DNA of 64,000 nt from Firm-04 sp045627405 (GTDB lineage Bacteria; Bacillota; Clostridia; Oscillospirales; Ruminococcaceae). Positions within the stretch are counted from its first letter, which is position 1. Each line of letters starts with the position of its first letter. Location: assembly GCA_045627405.1 (NCBI GenBank), contig JAZQNP010000086.1, positions 1 to 64,000 on the forward strand, given 5' to 3'. Below are positions 1-9,600 of the stretch, piece after piece. The notes beneath the pieces were generated by a model that was not told the origin of the DNA, made no database searches, and worked only from the letters and a program-made list of their open reading frames with translations. A program made the translations under genes and the position numbers.

Positions 1-18
1 CTATCCCCTCAGCGGGAG

Positions 19-39
19 TTTGAGGGCGGAGCCCTCAAA
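19..39. repeat. Perfect stem-loop of a dispersed palindromic repeat (truncated by window edge)
   Basis: Two 9-bp arms (TTTGAGGGC and GCCCTCAAA) enclose a GGA loop. Read on the minus strand, the loop is followed by CTCCCGCTGAGGGGATAG, which resembles the linker of the repeat at 41347-41398. It lies about 55 bases past the nth stop codon. It could help terminate nth, but there is no proper U-tract. Confidence 0.5.
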
Positions 40-94
40 ACATCACTCAATCACGCCGATGAATTCCAATTTCGCAAATGGATATTCAAAATGA

Positions 95-739
95 TTATTT
101 CGGGATCTTTGTAAATGACGGATCGACACAGAATTCTTTGAGCGGACACTCCTCGCAGAGCGGATTGCGGGCGCGGCAGGTATCCCGTCCGAACAGCACG
201 ATCTGGTGGCAGAACCGTGACGAACGTGCCGGCGGAAGAATCTTCCGCAGATCCTCCTCCACATGCTCCGGTGCATGACGCTTTGTCAGTCCCAGTCGCC
301 CTGATATGCGGATGCAGTGTGTGTCCGTCACAACTGATGTCTGCCCGTAGACATCCCCAAGCAGCAGATTTGCCGTCTTTCTGCCGATGCCCGACAGCGT
401 CAGCAGGTCGTCCATATTGTCCGGCACCTTTCCGCCGTACACATCGCGCACACGCGTACACATCTCCTTGATGCTCTTTGCCTTGGCACGGTAAAAGCCG
501 CAGGGCTTCACCGCCTCTTCCAGCTCCGTCAGATCCGCATCTGCAAACGAATCCAGCGTCGGAAACTGCTCAAACAGCGTCTTTGTGACAATATTCACAC
601 GCGCATCCGTACATTGTGCCGAAAGCCGCGTGGCAATCATCAGCTGATATGCTTCATCATATTCCAGCGAGCATTTCGCATCGGGATAGACTGCATCCAG
701 TGCGTCGCAGATTTTCACTGCCTTTTCTTTTAATTTCAT
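95..739 (-). CDS. nth: Endonuclease III (DNA glycosylase/AP lyase)
   Basis: This 214-residue protein is the base-excision-repair glycosylase that removes oxidised pyrimidines and nicks the abasic site. Its length is typical. The helix-hairpin-helix LSGIGRKTANLLLG (about 115-128) carries the catalytic Lys121, and VTDTH supplies the catalytic Asp139. The C-terminal 4Fe-4S ligands are Cys188, 195, 198 and 204 (spacing C-x6-C-x2-C-x5-C). AAGAAAGGAA lies just upstream of the ATG. The gene follows the HAD hydrolase on the same strand after 64 bases and is probably co-transcribed. Assignment is secure. Confidence 0.96.
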   Translation of the reverse strand: MKLKEKAVKICDALDAVYPDAKCSLEYDEAYQLMIATRLSAQCTDARVNIVTKTLFEQFPTLDSFADADLTELEEAVKPCGFYRAKAKSIKEMCTRVRDVYGGKVPDNMDDLLTLSGIGRKTANLLLGDVYGQTSVVTDTHCIRISGRLGLTKRHAPEHVEEDLRKILPPARSSRFCHQIVLFGRDTCRARNPLCEECPLKEFCVDPSFTKIPK

Positions 740-803
740 GGATGTTCCTTTCTTGACTTTTCCTGCCGTTCATGGTATCATAGAATCGCACAGAACGATC
801 ATT

Positions 804-1469
804 TTACAGAGCCTTTATCAAATCAAATACTTGCATCAGGTTGTCTGCAACAGCTACGCCCAGCGGTGCTTTCCTGTGGCTGCGGTCAATCCAGATCGGC
901 TTGATCCCGGCAGCTTTTGCACCGTTGACATCGCTGCTCAGCGAATCCCCGATATGAATAATCTGTTCGGCGCGAAATCCGGTTTGTTTCATAGCGTATT
1001 CAAACAATTCCTTTCGCGGTTTGTATGCTCCTGCATCTTCACTGGTGAAGGCACCACACGGCTGAAATCTGTGATATGCAATCGCTGCACGCAGATCGTC
1101 CGTATCAATATTGGAGACTATATATACAGGTAAAGGCGACTTTTCAAAAAAGTCTTTGGATTCTGCAAATGCCGGCGGCTTTCTCCAATATGCAAACATC
1201 CGCGCGCTGAGCCTGTCCGCATCGGCAGATGCACCGAATTGCCGGATTGTTTCAGTCAGTGCGCGATATTCAATCGTTCTTTGCGTTTCAAAATGATCTG
1301 CATACGAATTGCTGCACATCGTCTGAAATGTCCTCCACCAATATGCCGCAATGTCTTCCGGACCACCCGCATTGCCTTGACGGAAAATTTCATCTGTAAT
1401 TTGCTTTATGATTTCCCCGTCCTCATGCACAACGGTTCCGTAGAAATCGACAAAGATTGCTTTTATCAT
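804..1469 (-). CDS. HAD-superfamily hydrolase (dehalogenase-like motif I)
   Basis: This is a 221-residue haloacid-dehalogenase-fold protein. Motif I is DFYGT (Asp8), motif II is VSNIDTDD, a Lys lies in the YKPRKELF segment, and motif III is HIGDSLSSDVNGAKAAG. The second acidic residue expected in phosphatases (DxD) is a Tyr, as in the DxYGT signature of haloacid dehalogenases, so phosphatase activity cannot be assumed. The substrate is unknown. The start follows GAAGGAACATAATTA. It is divergent from the DUF4416 gene, with only 42 bases between them, and nth follows on the same strand. Confidence 0.9.
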   Translation of the reverse strand: MIKAIFVDFYGTVVHEDGEIIKQITDEIFRQGNAGGPEDIAAYWWRTFQTMCSNSYADHFETQRTIEYRALTETIRQFGASADADRLSARMFAYWRKPPAFAESKDFFEKSPLPVYIVSNIDTDDLRAAIAYHRFQPCGAFTSEDAGAYKPRKELFEYAMKQTGFRAEQIIHIGDSLSSDVNGAKAAGIKPIWIDRSHRKAPLGVAVADNLMQVFDLIKAL

Positions 1470-1511
1470 TAATTATGTTCCTTCATTCAATTCTGAAATA
1501 GAGGTATTTTC

Positions 1512-2054
1512 ATGGGTACTGCAATGCAATTTGAACAGGAAAAACTCATCTGTGCCGTTATATATACGGATGCACAAACTGCCGATGCAGCAATCGAACG
1601 CCTGAAAGCCGCTTACGGCGATACTGATCTGGAATCGGCATCGTACTGCTTCTCCGATATTTCACCGTATTATGATGCGGAAATGGGCGGCAAAGTCTAT
1701 CGCAAGCTGATTTCGTTTGCGCAGTGCCGTGATCCGCAGGAGCTTGCCGCAATTAAGCTGCATACCAATGCAATCGAACAGGATATGGCAGTCAGCGGAA
1801 ATCGCCGCGTCAACCTCGACGCAGGCTTTGTCAGCCCCGGCAGGCTCTCGCTTGCCACCACCAAGAATGCCGGTCACCGCATCCCGCTCTCAGACGGCAT
1901 CTATGCCGAACTGACGCTCTTTTATGCGCGGCATGCGTGGCATCCGTTTCCGTGGACATACATGGACTTCAAGCTGCCGCAGGTACACACATTTCTCTCG
2001 GATGTGCGCCGCATTTACATGCAGCAGCGAAAAGGCAAACGCGAAAGCCTCTGA
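1512..2054 (+). CDS. DUF4416 family protein
   Basis: This 180-residue cytosolic protein of unknown function matches what I remember of DUF4416. Recognisable blocks are FSDISPYYDAEMGG, KLHTNAIE, VNLDAGFVS, LATTKNAGHRIPL and PFPWTYMDF. No catalytic motif is obvious. GAGGT lies about 6 bases before the ATG. Its last 40 bases overlap the 3' end of the convergent asparaginase gene, so the two transcripts are complementary over their ends. The family call is from memory of conserved blocks. Confidence 0.85.
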   Translation: MGTAMQFEQEKLICAVIYTDAQTADAAIERLKAAYGDTDLESASYCFSDISPYYDAEMGGKVYRKLISFAQCRDPQELAAIKLHTNAIEQDMAVSGNRRVNLDAGFVSPGRLSLATTKNAGHRIPLSDGIYAELTLFYARHAWHPFPWTYMDFKLPQVHTFLSDVRRIYMQQRKGKRESL

Positions 2055-3025
2055 GCTGTCTGCCGCACAAAATCCGTCAGTGCATTGCCCGTCAGCCCGC
2101 ATTGGCAGCCGACCCACACAGCACCGTATGCCAGTGCTGACGGCATGTAGAGCGGAATCGCACCTGCGGCAACAAGATCATGCGCCGAGCCGTAGCACTG
2201 CGCTGCCTCCGTGCAGGGAGCCAGATAACAGGGAATTCCCGCGGCTCTGCAACGCCGCAAGAGTGTCTGCACCGAATACGGCGAATCCGTCTGCGCATTT
2301 GCCGTCTCGGAATGATAGGTCTCCTGCACAATCGCCGCAATGCCGTCCAGCGGCAGTGTGTCATAGCGCATTCCCGTATAGGGATGCACCAGACAGATTT
2401 CTTTCTCACATGTCATCGCCTGCAACGCAAAGCAGGTGTTTTTTTCTGCCGGAATTCTGTCCGCACACAGCACCGCATCCACCGGCTGCATGGTATCACT
2501 GAAAAAATCCGTGCTGCCGTGGGTGCATCTGCGCAAACATGCACCGCTGTGCAGATAGGTCACGCCGTCACTGTTCTGATACACAGCCCACACACCGCCT
2601 GCAAGCCGCTGCTGCAATAATTGAACTGCTGCTGCAAAATTCACATGCGCATTCGTCTGTGGGTCAAGCGGCGGTGCAATCGCGGAAACCAGTATCACCG
2701 GCACAGAAATGCCGCAGAGCGCAGCAGAAAGCATGGCTGCCGTCTGATCGAGTGTATCCGTTCCGTGCGCAATCAGAATCCCGCTGAACGCAGTAAGATC
2801 TGTCTGCGCGAGTGTGCGCAGCAGCGTGCGCCAATCCTCCGGCGTCAGGTCTTCACTCAGCCGGTTGATCGGCTTCTCCGCCGTAAACTGCACATCCGAA
2901 TCAGGATGCGCTGCAAAATACCGTTCTTCCAGCACCGTCGCCGCCGCATGTACATCACTGCGTCGGTTCCCGCTTTCTGTGCGGCTGCATATCGTGCCGC
3001 CGGTCAGAATCAGCAAAATACGCAA
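2015..3025 (-). CDS. L-asparaginase (asparaginase/glutaminase family)
   Basis: The product hydrolyses L-asparagine to aspartate and ammonia, and lacks a convincing signal peptide. TGGTI near the N terminus carries nucleophile Thr11, and HGTDT (residues 87-91) supplies the second Thr-Asp pair. An in-frame ATG at 3052 overlaps the -10 of a consensus promoter and cannot be the start. The TTG at 3025, preceded by AAGGGGG at 8 bases, gives the normal family start M-R-I-L-L-I-L-TGGTI and 336 residues. The protein is cysteine-rich in its last third. Its 3' end overlaps the DUF4416 gene. Confidence 0.88.
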   Translation of the reverse strand: MRILLILTGGTICSRTESGNRRSDVHAAATVLEERYFAAHPDSDVQFTAEKPINRLSEDLTPEDWRTLLRTLAQTDLTAFSGILIAHGTDTLDQTAAMLSAALCGISVPVILVSAIAPPLDPQTNAHVNFAAAVQLLQQRLAGGVWAVYQNSDGVTYLHSGACLRRCTHGSTDFFSDTMQPVDAVLCADRIPAEKNTCFALQAMTCEKEICLVHPYTGMRYDTLPLDGIAAIVQETYHSETANAQTDSPYSVQTLLRRCRAAGIPCYLAPCTEAAQCYGSAHDLVAAGAIPLYMPSALAYGAVWVGCQCGLTGNALTDFVRQTAQRLSRLPFRCCM

Positions 3026-3050
3026 GCTGCCCGCCCCCTTCGTTTTCCTC

Positions 3051-3079
3051 ATTATACACCGATCCCAGAAAACTGTCAA
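3051..3079 (-). promoter_or_regulatory. Sigma-A promoter for the asparaginase gene
   Basis: On the minus strand, TTGACA (3079-3074) is separated by 17 bases from TATAAT (3056-3051). Both hexamers are perfect. The -10 overlaps an in-frame ATG, which moves the true start downstream to the TTG at 3025. Confidence 0.85.
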
Positions 3080-3089
3080 GCACGCAAAA

Positions 3090-3111
3090 CGGGATGCCAA
3101 AAGGCATCCCG
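3090..3111 (-). terminator. Hairpin downstream of the SleB-like gene
   Basis: GGGATGCC and GGCATCCC form a perfect 8-bp stem around AAAA, closed by a further C-G pair. On the minus strand it is followed by GTTTTGC. It lies about 70 bases past the stop of the upstream minus-strand hydrolase gene and immediately before the asparaginase promoter. Confidence 0.65.
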
Positions 3112-3179
3112 CTTTCACATCTTTTGTTCAACATCCTGATTTCTGATTATCCGATGCATGTTTGACATGCAGCTTTCGA

Positions 3180-3959
3180 TCAATGGAAAAAGTTTGTTTT
3201 CCCATTTCCGGTAAAGTACAGATAGCCGTGATTGAACTGCGTCGGATCGGAAAGATACAGATCGACGGCAGCCTTGCAGCTCGCTGTTACCTTAGAGGAA
3301 AACGTACCGAGATTTACATAAGTAGAGGAACCGGAGAACTGATACCGCTGCGTCAGAACACCGTAGATCGTGTTCGGGAACGAGCTGGATTTCACACGGT
3401 TCATCACGACCTCGACGACCAGTGCCTTATCATAGGTGCTGACCCAATCGGAGCCGTATTCATGCGCAACCACGTTGCACAGCAGCACATAATCGCTGTA
3501 CGCTACCGTGATCGCATTGGACGCTGTGGTCGCAGTCGTTTCAACGGTTTCTGCCGGTGCAGGCTCCGCTGTCACTGCCGATTCTGCTGCGGTTGTTTCC
3601 GGTGCAGCAGTGGTTTCCGGTGCGGGGGTCGTTTCGGGAGCAGCTGTCGTCATGACGGTTGTCTGCTCTGTGGTCGTTGCTTCTGTCGTTGTCGTTGTAG
3701 TCTCTGTGGTCGTAGTTGTTTCTTCTGTTGTCGTTGTTGTTTCCTCGGTCGTTGTAGTGACCGGTTTGGTTGTCGTTGTTTCCGGTACGGCAGTCGTTTC
3801 GATCGAAGCTGCAGTTGTAACAGTCATCTCTTCTGCATACTCGACGATTTCTGTTTCAACGGTCACGGAATTGATCGTATCCGCATCGAAGAGTGCGCCG
3901 CTGCCGGTCACTGAAATGACCGCACCGAGAAATGCTGTTAGAACTTTCACTTTTCTCAT
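3180..3959 (-). CDS. Secreted cell-wall hydrolase, SleB/Hydrolase_2-like, with Thr-rich linker
   Basis: This 259-residue exported protein has a basic N terminus and hydrophobic signal segment (MRKVKVLTAFLGAVISV). A linker of about 100 residues follows, dominated by runs of Thr with Glu, Pro and Ala. The C-terminal domain of about 110 residues resembles SleB-type peptidoglycan hydrolases: VVAHEYG carries the likely catalytic Glu and is followed by KALVVEVVMNRV. AAAGGATGAGTTG precedes the chosen ATG; an ATG 21 bases upstream contains this ribosome-binding site and is rejected. The domain may act in wall turnover or spore germination, but the sequence does not decide which. Confidence 0.82.
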   Translation of the reverse strand: MRKVKVLTAFLGAVISVTGSGALFDADTINSVTVETEIVEYAEEMTVTTAASIETTAVPETTTTKPVTTTTEETTTTTEETTTTTETTTTTTEATTTEQTTVMTTAAPETTPAPETTAAPETTAAESAVTAEPAPAETVETTATTASNAITVAYSDYVLLCNVVAHEYGSDWVSTYDKALVVEVVMNRVKSSSFPNTIYGVLTQRYQFSGSSTYVNLGTFSSKVTASCKAAVDLYLSDPTQFNHGYLYFTGNGKTNFFH

Positions 3960-4016
3960 CAACTCATCCTTTCGTATCACAATATATTGATTTTGTCTCT
4001 CTGTGAGTACAGTGCT

Positions 4017-4045
4017 ATCATATCACAAAAGAGAAAAGATTACAA
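4017..4045 (-). promoter_or_regulatory. Promoter of the SleB-like gene
   Basis: On the minus strand, TTGTAA (4045-4040) and TATGAT (4022-4017) are separated by 17 bases, about 57 bases upstream of the start codon. Confidence 0.65.
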
Positions 4046-4276
4046 CTTTATTACAGGAATTTCCATTTTGTAATCAAAAACTGACCAAAGAAGCGGAGAA
4101 ATTTCTGTGCATTATTACATGATTTTGGCAGCTATTTAAGTGGAAAATTCAAATTACAAATTGTAGAATTTGCTCTATATATTATTTTCAATTATTTTTA
4201 TTTCCGCTTTTTCCGACAAAAAATCGCCTGATTCCAGCGGGAAACACCTCTTTTACAAAGAGTACATTTCCTGAAC

Positions 4277-4312
4277 AAAAAATCGGCACCTGTTTGATCA
4301 GGCACCGATTTT
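4277..4312 (-). terminator. Intrinsic terminator of the Cthe_2159-like lipoprotein gene
   Basis: AAAATCGG-TG-CCTG pairs with CAGG-TG-CCGATTTT on the minus strand, with two central U-G wobble pairs that exist only in that orientation. A run of U follows. It starts about 20 bases past the stop codon. Confidence 0.85.
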
Positions 4313-4331
4313 GTTATGATTTTATTGTGAT

Positions 4332-6449
4332 TTACTGTCCCGGAAAGCCGCCGGGAGGCGTCATGTTTTTAAAGTCTCCGCCGTCCGGCATTGCAGGCGG
4401 ATTGCCGCCCTCAAATCCTCCGTCCGGCATCTGCCCTGCTCCGGGAAATCCGCCGTCAAACTCGCTTGGATCAAAGTCATCCGGCATACTCATCTCGCCG
4501 GGCTGCCCCATATTTCCGCCTCTTCCGGTTCTGCCGCCGCCCTGCATACCGCCGCCGAAACCGCCGCCCATCGTGCCGCCGCTTCCGCCGCTGCCGGACA
4601 CGACAAGCTCCCCTGCGGTATAGCTTCCGCCGACTGCAAAGCCGTCGCTGTTGAAGTCGCCGTCATAGGTTCCGCCGGTGTATACATAGTATCCGTCCGA
4701 CATGCCGTCTGCGCTGAACACAAGACCCTGCGCCTGCTTCGGTGTCTGCAATGCACCCAGCACCTTGCCATCCGCATCGGTCACGACGATCAGTGTCCCT
4801 GCCGCTGCGCCGAGAGATGCCGTCGAGATATAATTCTCCTCCGGAACCTCCATCATGCCGGTCGAGCCGACTGCAAGCAATGTGCCGCCTGTAACCGTGA
4901 TCGTATTCTGATTGTCGCCGCTGTCCAGCGGACCGTTGCCGTCATTGGTCGGTCCGGCTACAACCACCGTGCCGCCTGTCATGACAATATCGCCGTTGGA
5001 ATCGAGTCCGTCTCCGCCTGCATTCACAAACAGATAGCCGCCGTTCAGATACAAATATCCGTCGGTCGCGCCCATGCCCGCAAAACCGCCGCCTGCGCTT
5101 TCGGAATTTCCGCCGTCAGAGGCATTCACACCGTCATCGCTCGCCGTGATGCGCGTCTCACCGCCGCTGATTGTAATGATATATGACTCGATGCCTTCAT
5201 AGGATTCTGTGACCGTCACCTGCGCGCTGTCACTGATCGTCACGGAATTGTCGCCGTGAATACCGTCGCCGCCGGCTGCCAGTTCCAGCACTGCACTGCC
5301 GGAAATGACCACATCGCTGTCACTGTGAATGGTATCGTCCGCTGCATTGGCGGTAATTGTGCCGCCGGTGATTTCCAGCGTACCGGCAGCTTTGATGCCT
5401 TTCATGCTGACGGATGTGCTGTCATCTGTGTCAGAAGCTGCCGTATCACTCCGATTCCAGCCGCCTCTGCCGCCGAATCCGCCGCCCATCATATTATCTG
5501 TATGTGCCGCTGCATTGGATGTGCCGCCGCCTGCTGTCATATCGAGCGTGCCGCCGGAGATGCTCAGTGTCGCTGCGGCATCTATGCCGTCCTGCTCCGA
5601 GCGAATCGTCACTGCACCGCCTGCCATCACAACATAGCCCTTGCCTGCGGTATCCGCAGTGGTGGATTTGACACCGTCGCCGCCGCTGGTAATATCCAGC
5701 GTACCGTCATAGATCAGCACGGAATCATTGCCGCGCACACCGTGATTTGCAGAAACCACCGTGACCGCGCCGCCGATCAGTTTCAGATCGTCCTTTGTCT
5801 GAATGCCGTTGTGATAATTTGCAGTGACAGTCAGTGCGCCGGTACCGTTGACCGTCAGATCGTCCTTCGATGCAAGACATGCATTCGGAAACGCGGAATC
5901 CTCCTCTGTCTCAGCTTCCTCATCAAACACCGTAAACTCTGACGCGTCCGACAGCGCATTTTCCGTGCCGTCCGCCAGCGTAATCACAGTTTTATCTGCC
6001 TGCAAAACCGTCAGCGGAGAGGTCGTGCTGCATGAGACAGACACGCCGTTCATTATCAGATGCACTTTTTCGTTGTGATCCGTCAGATTTATGACAATTC
6101 TGCCGTCATCCAGTTTACCGGATAACACATATGTGCCGCCCGATGTGACCGTCAGCACACTGCCGCTAATTGTCAGTCCCTCTTCCGAAGAAGCAGAGAT
6201 CGTACTGCCGTCAAACGTCACCGTCACCGCGCTGTCATCCCATTCGGTATCGGTGTCCCAGCTGCTCAGTTCAATATCAGATGCGGAAACCGCCTCCGAT
6301 ATATCTGCCGTGACTGTACCGTTCTCCGAGACAGTCAATCCCTCAACGGCAGATTCCGCAGAAGAATCTTCGCTGTTGCAGCCCGTCACCGTCAATAATG
6401 TCAATGCGGCAAGTATTGCAATCCGTTTTTTCCAGGCAGTGTTTTGCAT
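4332..6449 (-). CDS. Carbohydrate-binding lipoprotein, Cthe_2159/DUF4353-like beta-helix
   Basis: This 705-residue protein begins with a lipoprotein signal ending in the lipobox TVTGC and is expected to be tethered to the membrane's outer face. The body has many short repeats with Gly-Gly-Asp-Gly and 'SGGTL', typical of a right-handed parallel beta-helix. The blocks SKDDLTVNG, KDDLKLIGG, ANHGVRGNDS and GGDGVKS match my memory of Cthe_2159, a cellulose- and pectin-binding family. The last 90 or so residues are an extended Gly/Met/Pro-rich tail. GAAAGGATGACTGCT selects the inner ATG. No CotH kinase neighbour, a frequent partner, is present here. Confidence 0.85.
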   Translation of the reverse strand: MQNTAWKKRIAILAALTLLTVTGCNSEDSSAESAVEGLTVSENGTVTADISEAVSASDIELSSWDTDTEWDDSAVTVTFDGSTISASSEEGLTISGSVLTVTSGGTYVLSGKLDDGRIVINLTDHNEKVHLIMNGVSVSCSTTSPLTVLQADKTVITLADGTENALSDASEFTVFDEEAETEEDSAFPNACLASKDDLTVNGTGALTVTANYHNGIQTKDDLKLIGGAVTVVSANHGVRGNDSVLIYDGTLDITSGGDGVKSTTADTAGKGYVVMAGGAVTIRSEQDGIDAAATLSISGGTLDMTAGGGTSNAAAHTDNMMGGGFGGRGGWNRSDTAASDTDDSTSVSMKGIKAAGTLEITGGTITANAADDTIHSDSDVVISGSAVLELAAGGDGIHGDNSVTISDSAQVTVTESYEGIESYIITISGGETRITASDDGVNASDGGNSESAGGGFAGMGATDGYLYLNGGYLFVNAGGDGLDSNGDIVMTGGTVVVAGPTNDGNGPLDSGDNQNTITVTGGTLLAVGSTGMMEVPEENYISTASLGAAAGTLIVVTDADGKVLGALQTPKQAQGLVFSADGMSDGYYVYTGGTYDGDFNSDGFAVGGSYTAGELVVSGSGGSGGTMGGGFGGGMQGGGRTGRGGNMGQPGEMSMPDDFDPSEFDGGFPGAGQMPDGGFEGGNPPAMPDGGDFKNMTPPGGFPGQ

Positions 6450-6607
6450 AGCAGTCATCCTTTCGATTCTAAAAAACTGATGCCACTTTGCCCTTTTTCG
6501 ATTTCCCGCTCTTTGTATCTTGTCAAATTATACAATCAGAATGTGCGCAGTTTGTGAAAAAAAGCAGAAAAGCTTTTGAAAACACTGCCATTACGTTGGT
6601 TACGTTG

Positions 6608-9600
6608 TTACGCCGTTTCTCCTGCCAGATACCGGAGCATTGAAGACAGATCTCTGGCATCCAGCATCTGATCGCTGTTCCAATCGGCACGCACAAGCTG
6701 CCACGGCTGCACAGACACCGCCGCATGCTCGGACAGAATATGCGAGAGCAGCACGGCATCCGCCATTGTACATGCTCCGTCGCCGTTCAGATCGCCTGCC
6801 GTTTCCGTCTCTGCCGAAACCTCCTCATAGGCAAACAAATAGGTATCTGCATATTCTGCTGCCGCACAGCCTGCATAGCCATACACCACCGAGGTATCCG
6901 GAATCCGCGTGAACAGTCCTTCCGGTACAAACGAGACCGGAACACCGCTGATCTCCGGCAGCAGCGTGATCTCCGAAAGAGATGTGTTCAGCTTATAGAC
7001 CTCCGCATAGTTCATTGCGGAAAATACCCGGTATGTCACGCCGTGCTCTGTATCATTCACAGTTTTGAAATCCGGACAGCCCGGATCGGTGAGCATGAAA
7101 CGGAAGCTCTGGTTATAATTGGAAATGTTCTGTGCGGAAAACAGCAGATAGCATGTCTCCCCCGCCGCAAGGTCAAATGTCATTTCACCGCTTGCCTGCA
7201 TTGCATTCAATTCAATGAACACACTTTCCGCAAAGGCACCGCTGCTGTCATAACGCTGCACAGACAAACTGCATGCTGCGTTGTAAACCGACAGCTTCAT
7301 GCTGTCATCCAGTCCCGCTGTATAACGCGCCACGACATAGTCATGTTCCAGATCGGCAGACGGCATGTACACCGTATCCAGCACAATCGGATATGGTGCG
7401 AAAGATTCCGATTCCAGCTCCGGCAGAGATTCCGCAACAATATAATAGGTCACGTCACATGTTCCGAAATAATCCCCCATGCCGATGTAATTCGCCGTTG
7501 CGGTTCCGATGCGTTCGTCATTGTCTGTATAACGTAAAGTGTAATCCACACCCTCTTGCAGCGTGTAATCACCGTCAGTGAATGTCACCTGCGGCAGCAC
7601 GCGTTCTCCGGTGTAGTACACATGCTCTGACACCACTTCACAGTCCGTCAGCAGGCGCAGTGCCGTTTCGAGCTGGAAGTGCATCGTGCCGCTTCGGTCG
7701 TTGCTGTTGAATTTCAGCATCAGATACCGTGTCTCGCCCGCCGGCACTGTGAACGATACCGATTTGGTCTGGTTGCCGTAGTCCTGTGCCAGCAGCTCTG
7801 CTTCCGGCGAGAACACGCGCAGCACAATGTTCATAACATCGGACGACGCCAGCGTATAGGTTGTCTCTGTTTCCGCTGTCAGCTTGTAAAATGCAAGGCG
7901 GTCATCCAGCGTCAGCACTGCCGTGTGCGATCCGACCGTGATCTCCGGTGCATCCTCCGGCAGATCCACATAAATCTCAAAATAGCCGGTGCAGGTGCCG
8001 TAGGATCGGTTGGTTGCGCGCAGCACAACACGCGTCTCACCAAACAATGTGTGTCGTTCAGGGTATGAAACAATGTAGTCACGCCCCTCGGTCAGCAGCG
8101 TACCGTCCGCCGCCGTGACTGTGATCGGCGGGTAAACTTCCGTGCCGGTATACGGCATGTCCCCGATCGTAAGCTCTGCCTGATCCAGCTCGTACGGCAT
8201 GACAACCGTGAAATTCGCGCCGGATACCACATTCGCATACTGCCGGTACACAACAATACAGTAAGTGCCGCTTTTCAGCGCATAGTCATCGGTCTGTCCG
8301 GAAATGGCAGTCATCTGCGAGAAGAATTTTCCCTGCGCACTGTATGCGTAAAGCACATATTTCATCGGGCCGCCGGATGTGCGCTCATTGATCACGCGGT
8401 AACGCGCAGTCTCTGCATCTCCTGTATCCACAGTAAAATACAGTACCTCCGCTCGTTTTGTGGAACAACTGACACTTGCCGTTTCTCCGACTGCAATCTC
8501 TTGTCCGGACAGCTTGGACGGCTGATAGTCAATCAGGAACTGCTTGCTGAGTGTGCCGCAGTACAGACCCTTGCCGGCAATCATCAGTGTCGCCTGTCCC
8601 GGTGCATCGTTGTTGATGTAAATAAGCTGATAATCTTTGCCCTCGGTCAGCTCTGTGCCGTTCCATGACACGGTAATCGCCGGATATACAAATTTGCCGG
8701 ACTGATAAAATCCGTACAGATCACCGGTTACGGATGCACGCCGTATCTCACGCGGTGTCTGTGTGACAACCAGCGAATATTCCGCCGCAGAACCCCCGCC
8801 GCAGAGAAAATAGTATGTCTGCCCCGCATTCAGCTCGACACTGTTGTAGAAATAGTATCCGGTGTATGCGTTATAAGAACTCACAGCAAGCGTCGTGCCA
8901 AGTCCGTCCGGCCGATCACTGACGACACAGCTCGTCCGCAGGTTTGCATAAAGGGAACCGGCAGAATAGGATCCGTTGCGATAGTAGGCATTCATCTCAT
9001 CTGCATAGCCCTCGCCGTAGGAAGCATAGAAATAATATGTTCCGCTTGCCAGCGGCACAAAGGCATATACCGATGTATCCCCGGAGGAACGAATCGAAAC
9101 CGGCACCGCTGTATCCGCAGAAATGCGCGGATAGACCGTCAGCTGCCGTTCTGCATAGCCGCAGTATGCGCCGATGCCGAATACCGACACCGTACAGCTC
9201 TGATTGTGCTGCACAACCTGAACCGTATAATCTTCATCCGCAGTCAGCAAGGTGCCGTCCGGTGCCGTCACCGTCACTGCCGGTGCAAACGCCGCTTCAT
9301 ATTCCCTGCTGCCGCCGCCTGTTATTGTCACCGTGCAGGCAGAGAGCGGTGTCCGTTCCTCTGAACTGTCCGTCAGGAGCAGCGCGTACGCAGATGACCA
9401 CATCGGTTTGGCTTGCAGCGTGTAGCGCGCCCCCTCCAGCAAAGACACAGTCATCGAATCGGTAAAGCCAGCGTGAGAAAAGTCCCCGACCGTTCTGCCC
9501 GCTGCATCGGTCAGCATGCCTGCAAGCGGTGCGCCGGTCTCTGCGGTCAGTGTATAATCGCCGCTTGCCGCCGGTACAATCGTATACTGCACGGCATCGG

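Larger units (their letters stand above)
3960..4331. other. AT-rich intergenic region
   Basis: This 372-base stretch between two minus-strand genes holds the promoter of the SleB-like gene (4017-4045) and the terminator of the upstream lipoprotein gene (4277-4312). A GATTACAA / TTGTAATC inverted pair overlaps the -35. The remaining 200 or so bases are strongly AT-rich, with no open frame or RNA gene that I can recognise. Confidence 0.6.

Noticed and set aside
3508..3990. Val/Ser-rich frame on the plus strand opposite the Thr-rich linker
   Set aside because: It is only the reverse complement of the Thr codon repeats of the SleB-like protein and has no ribosome site.
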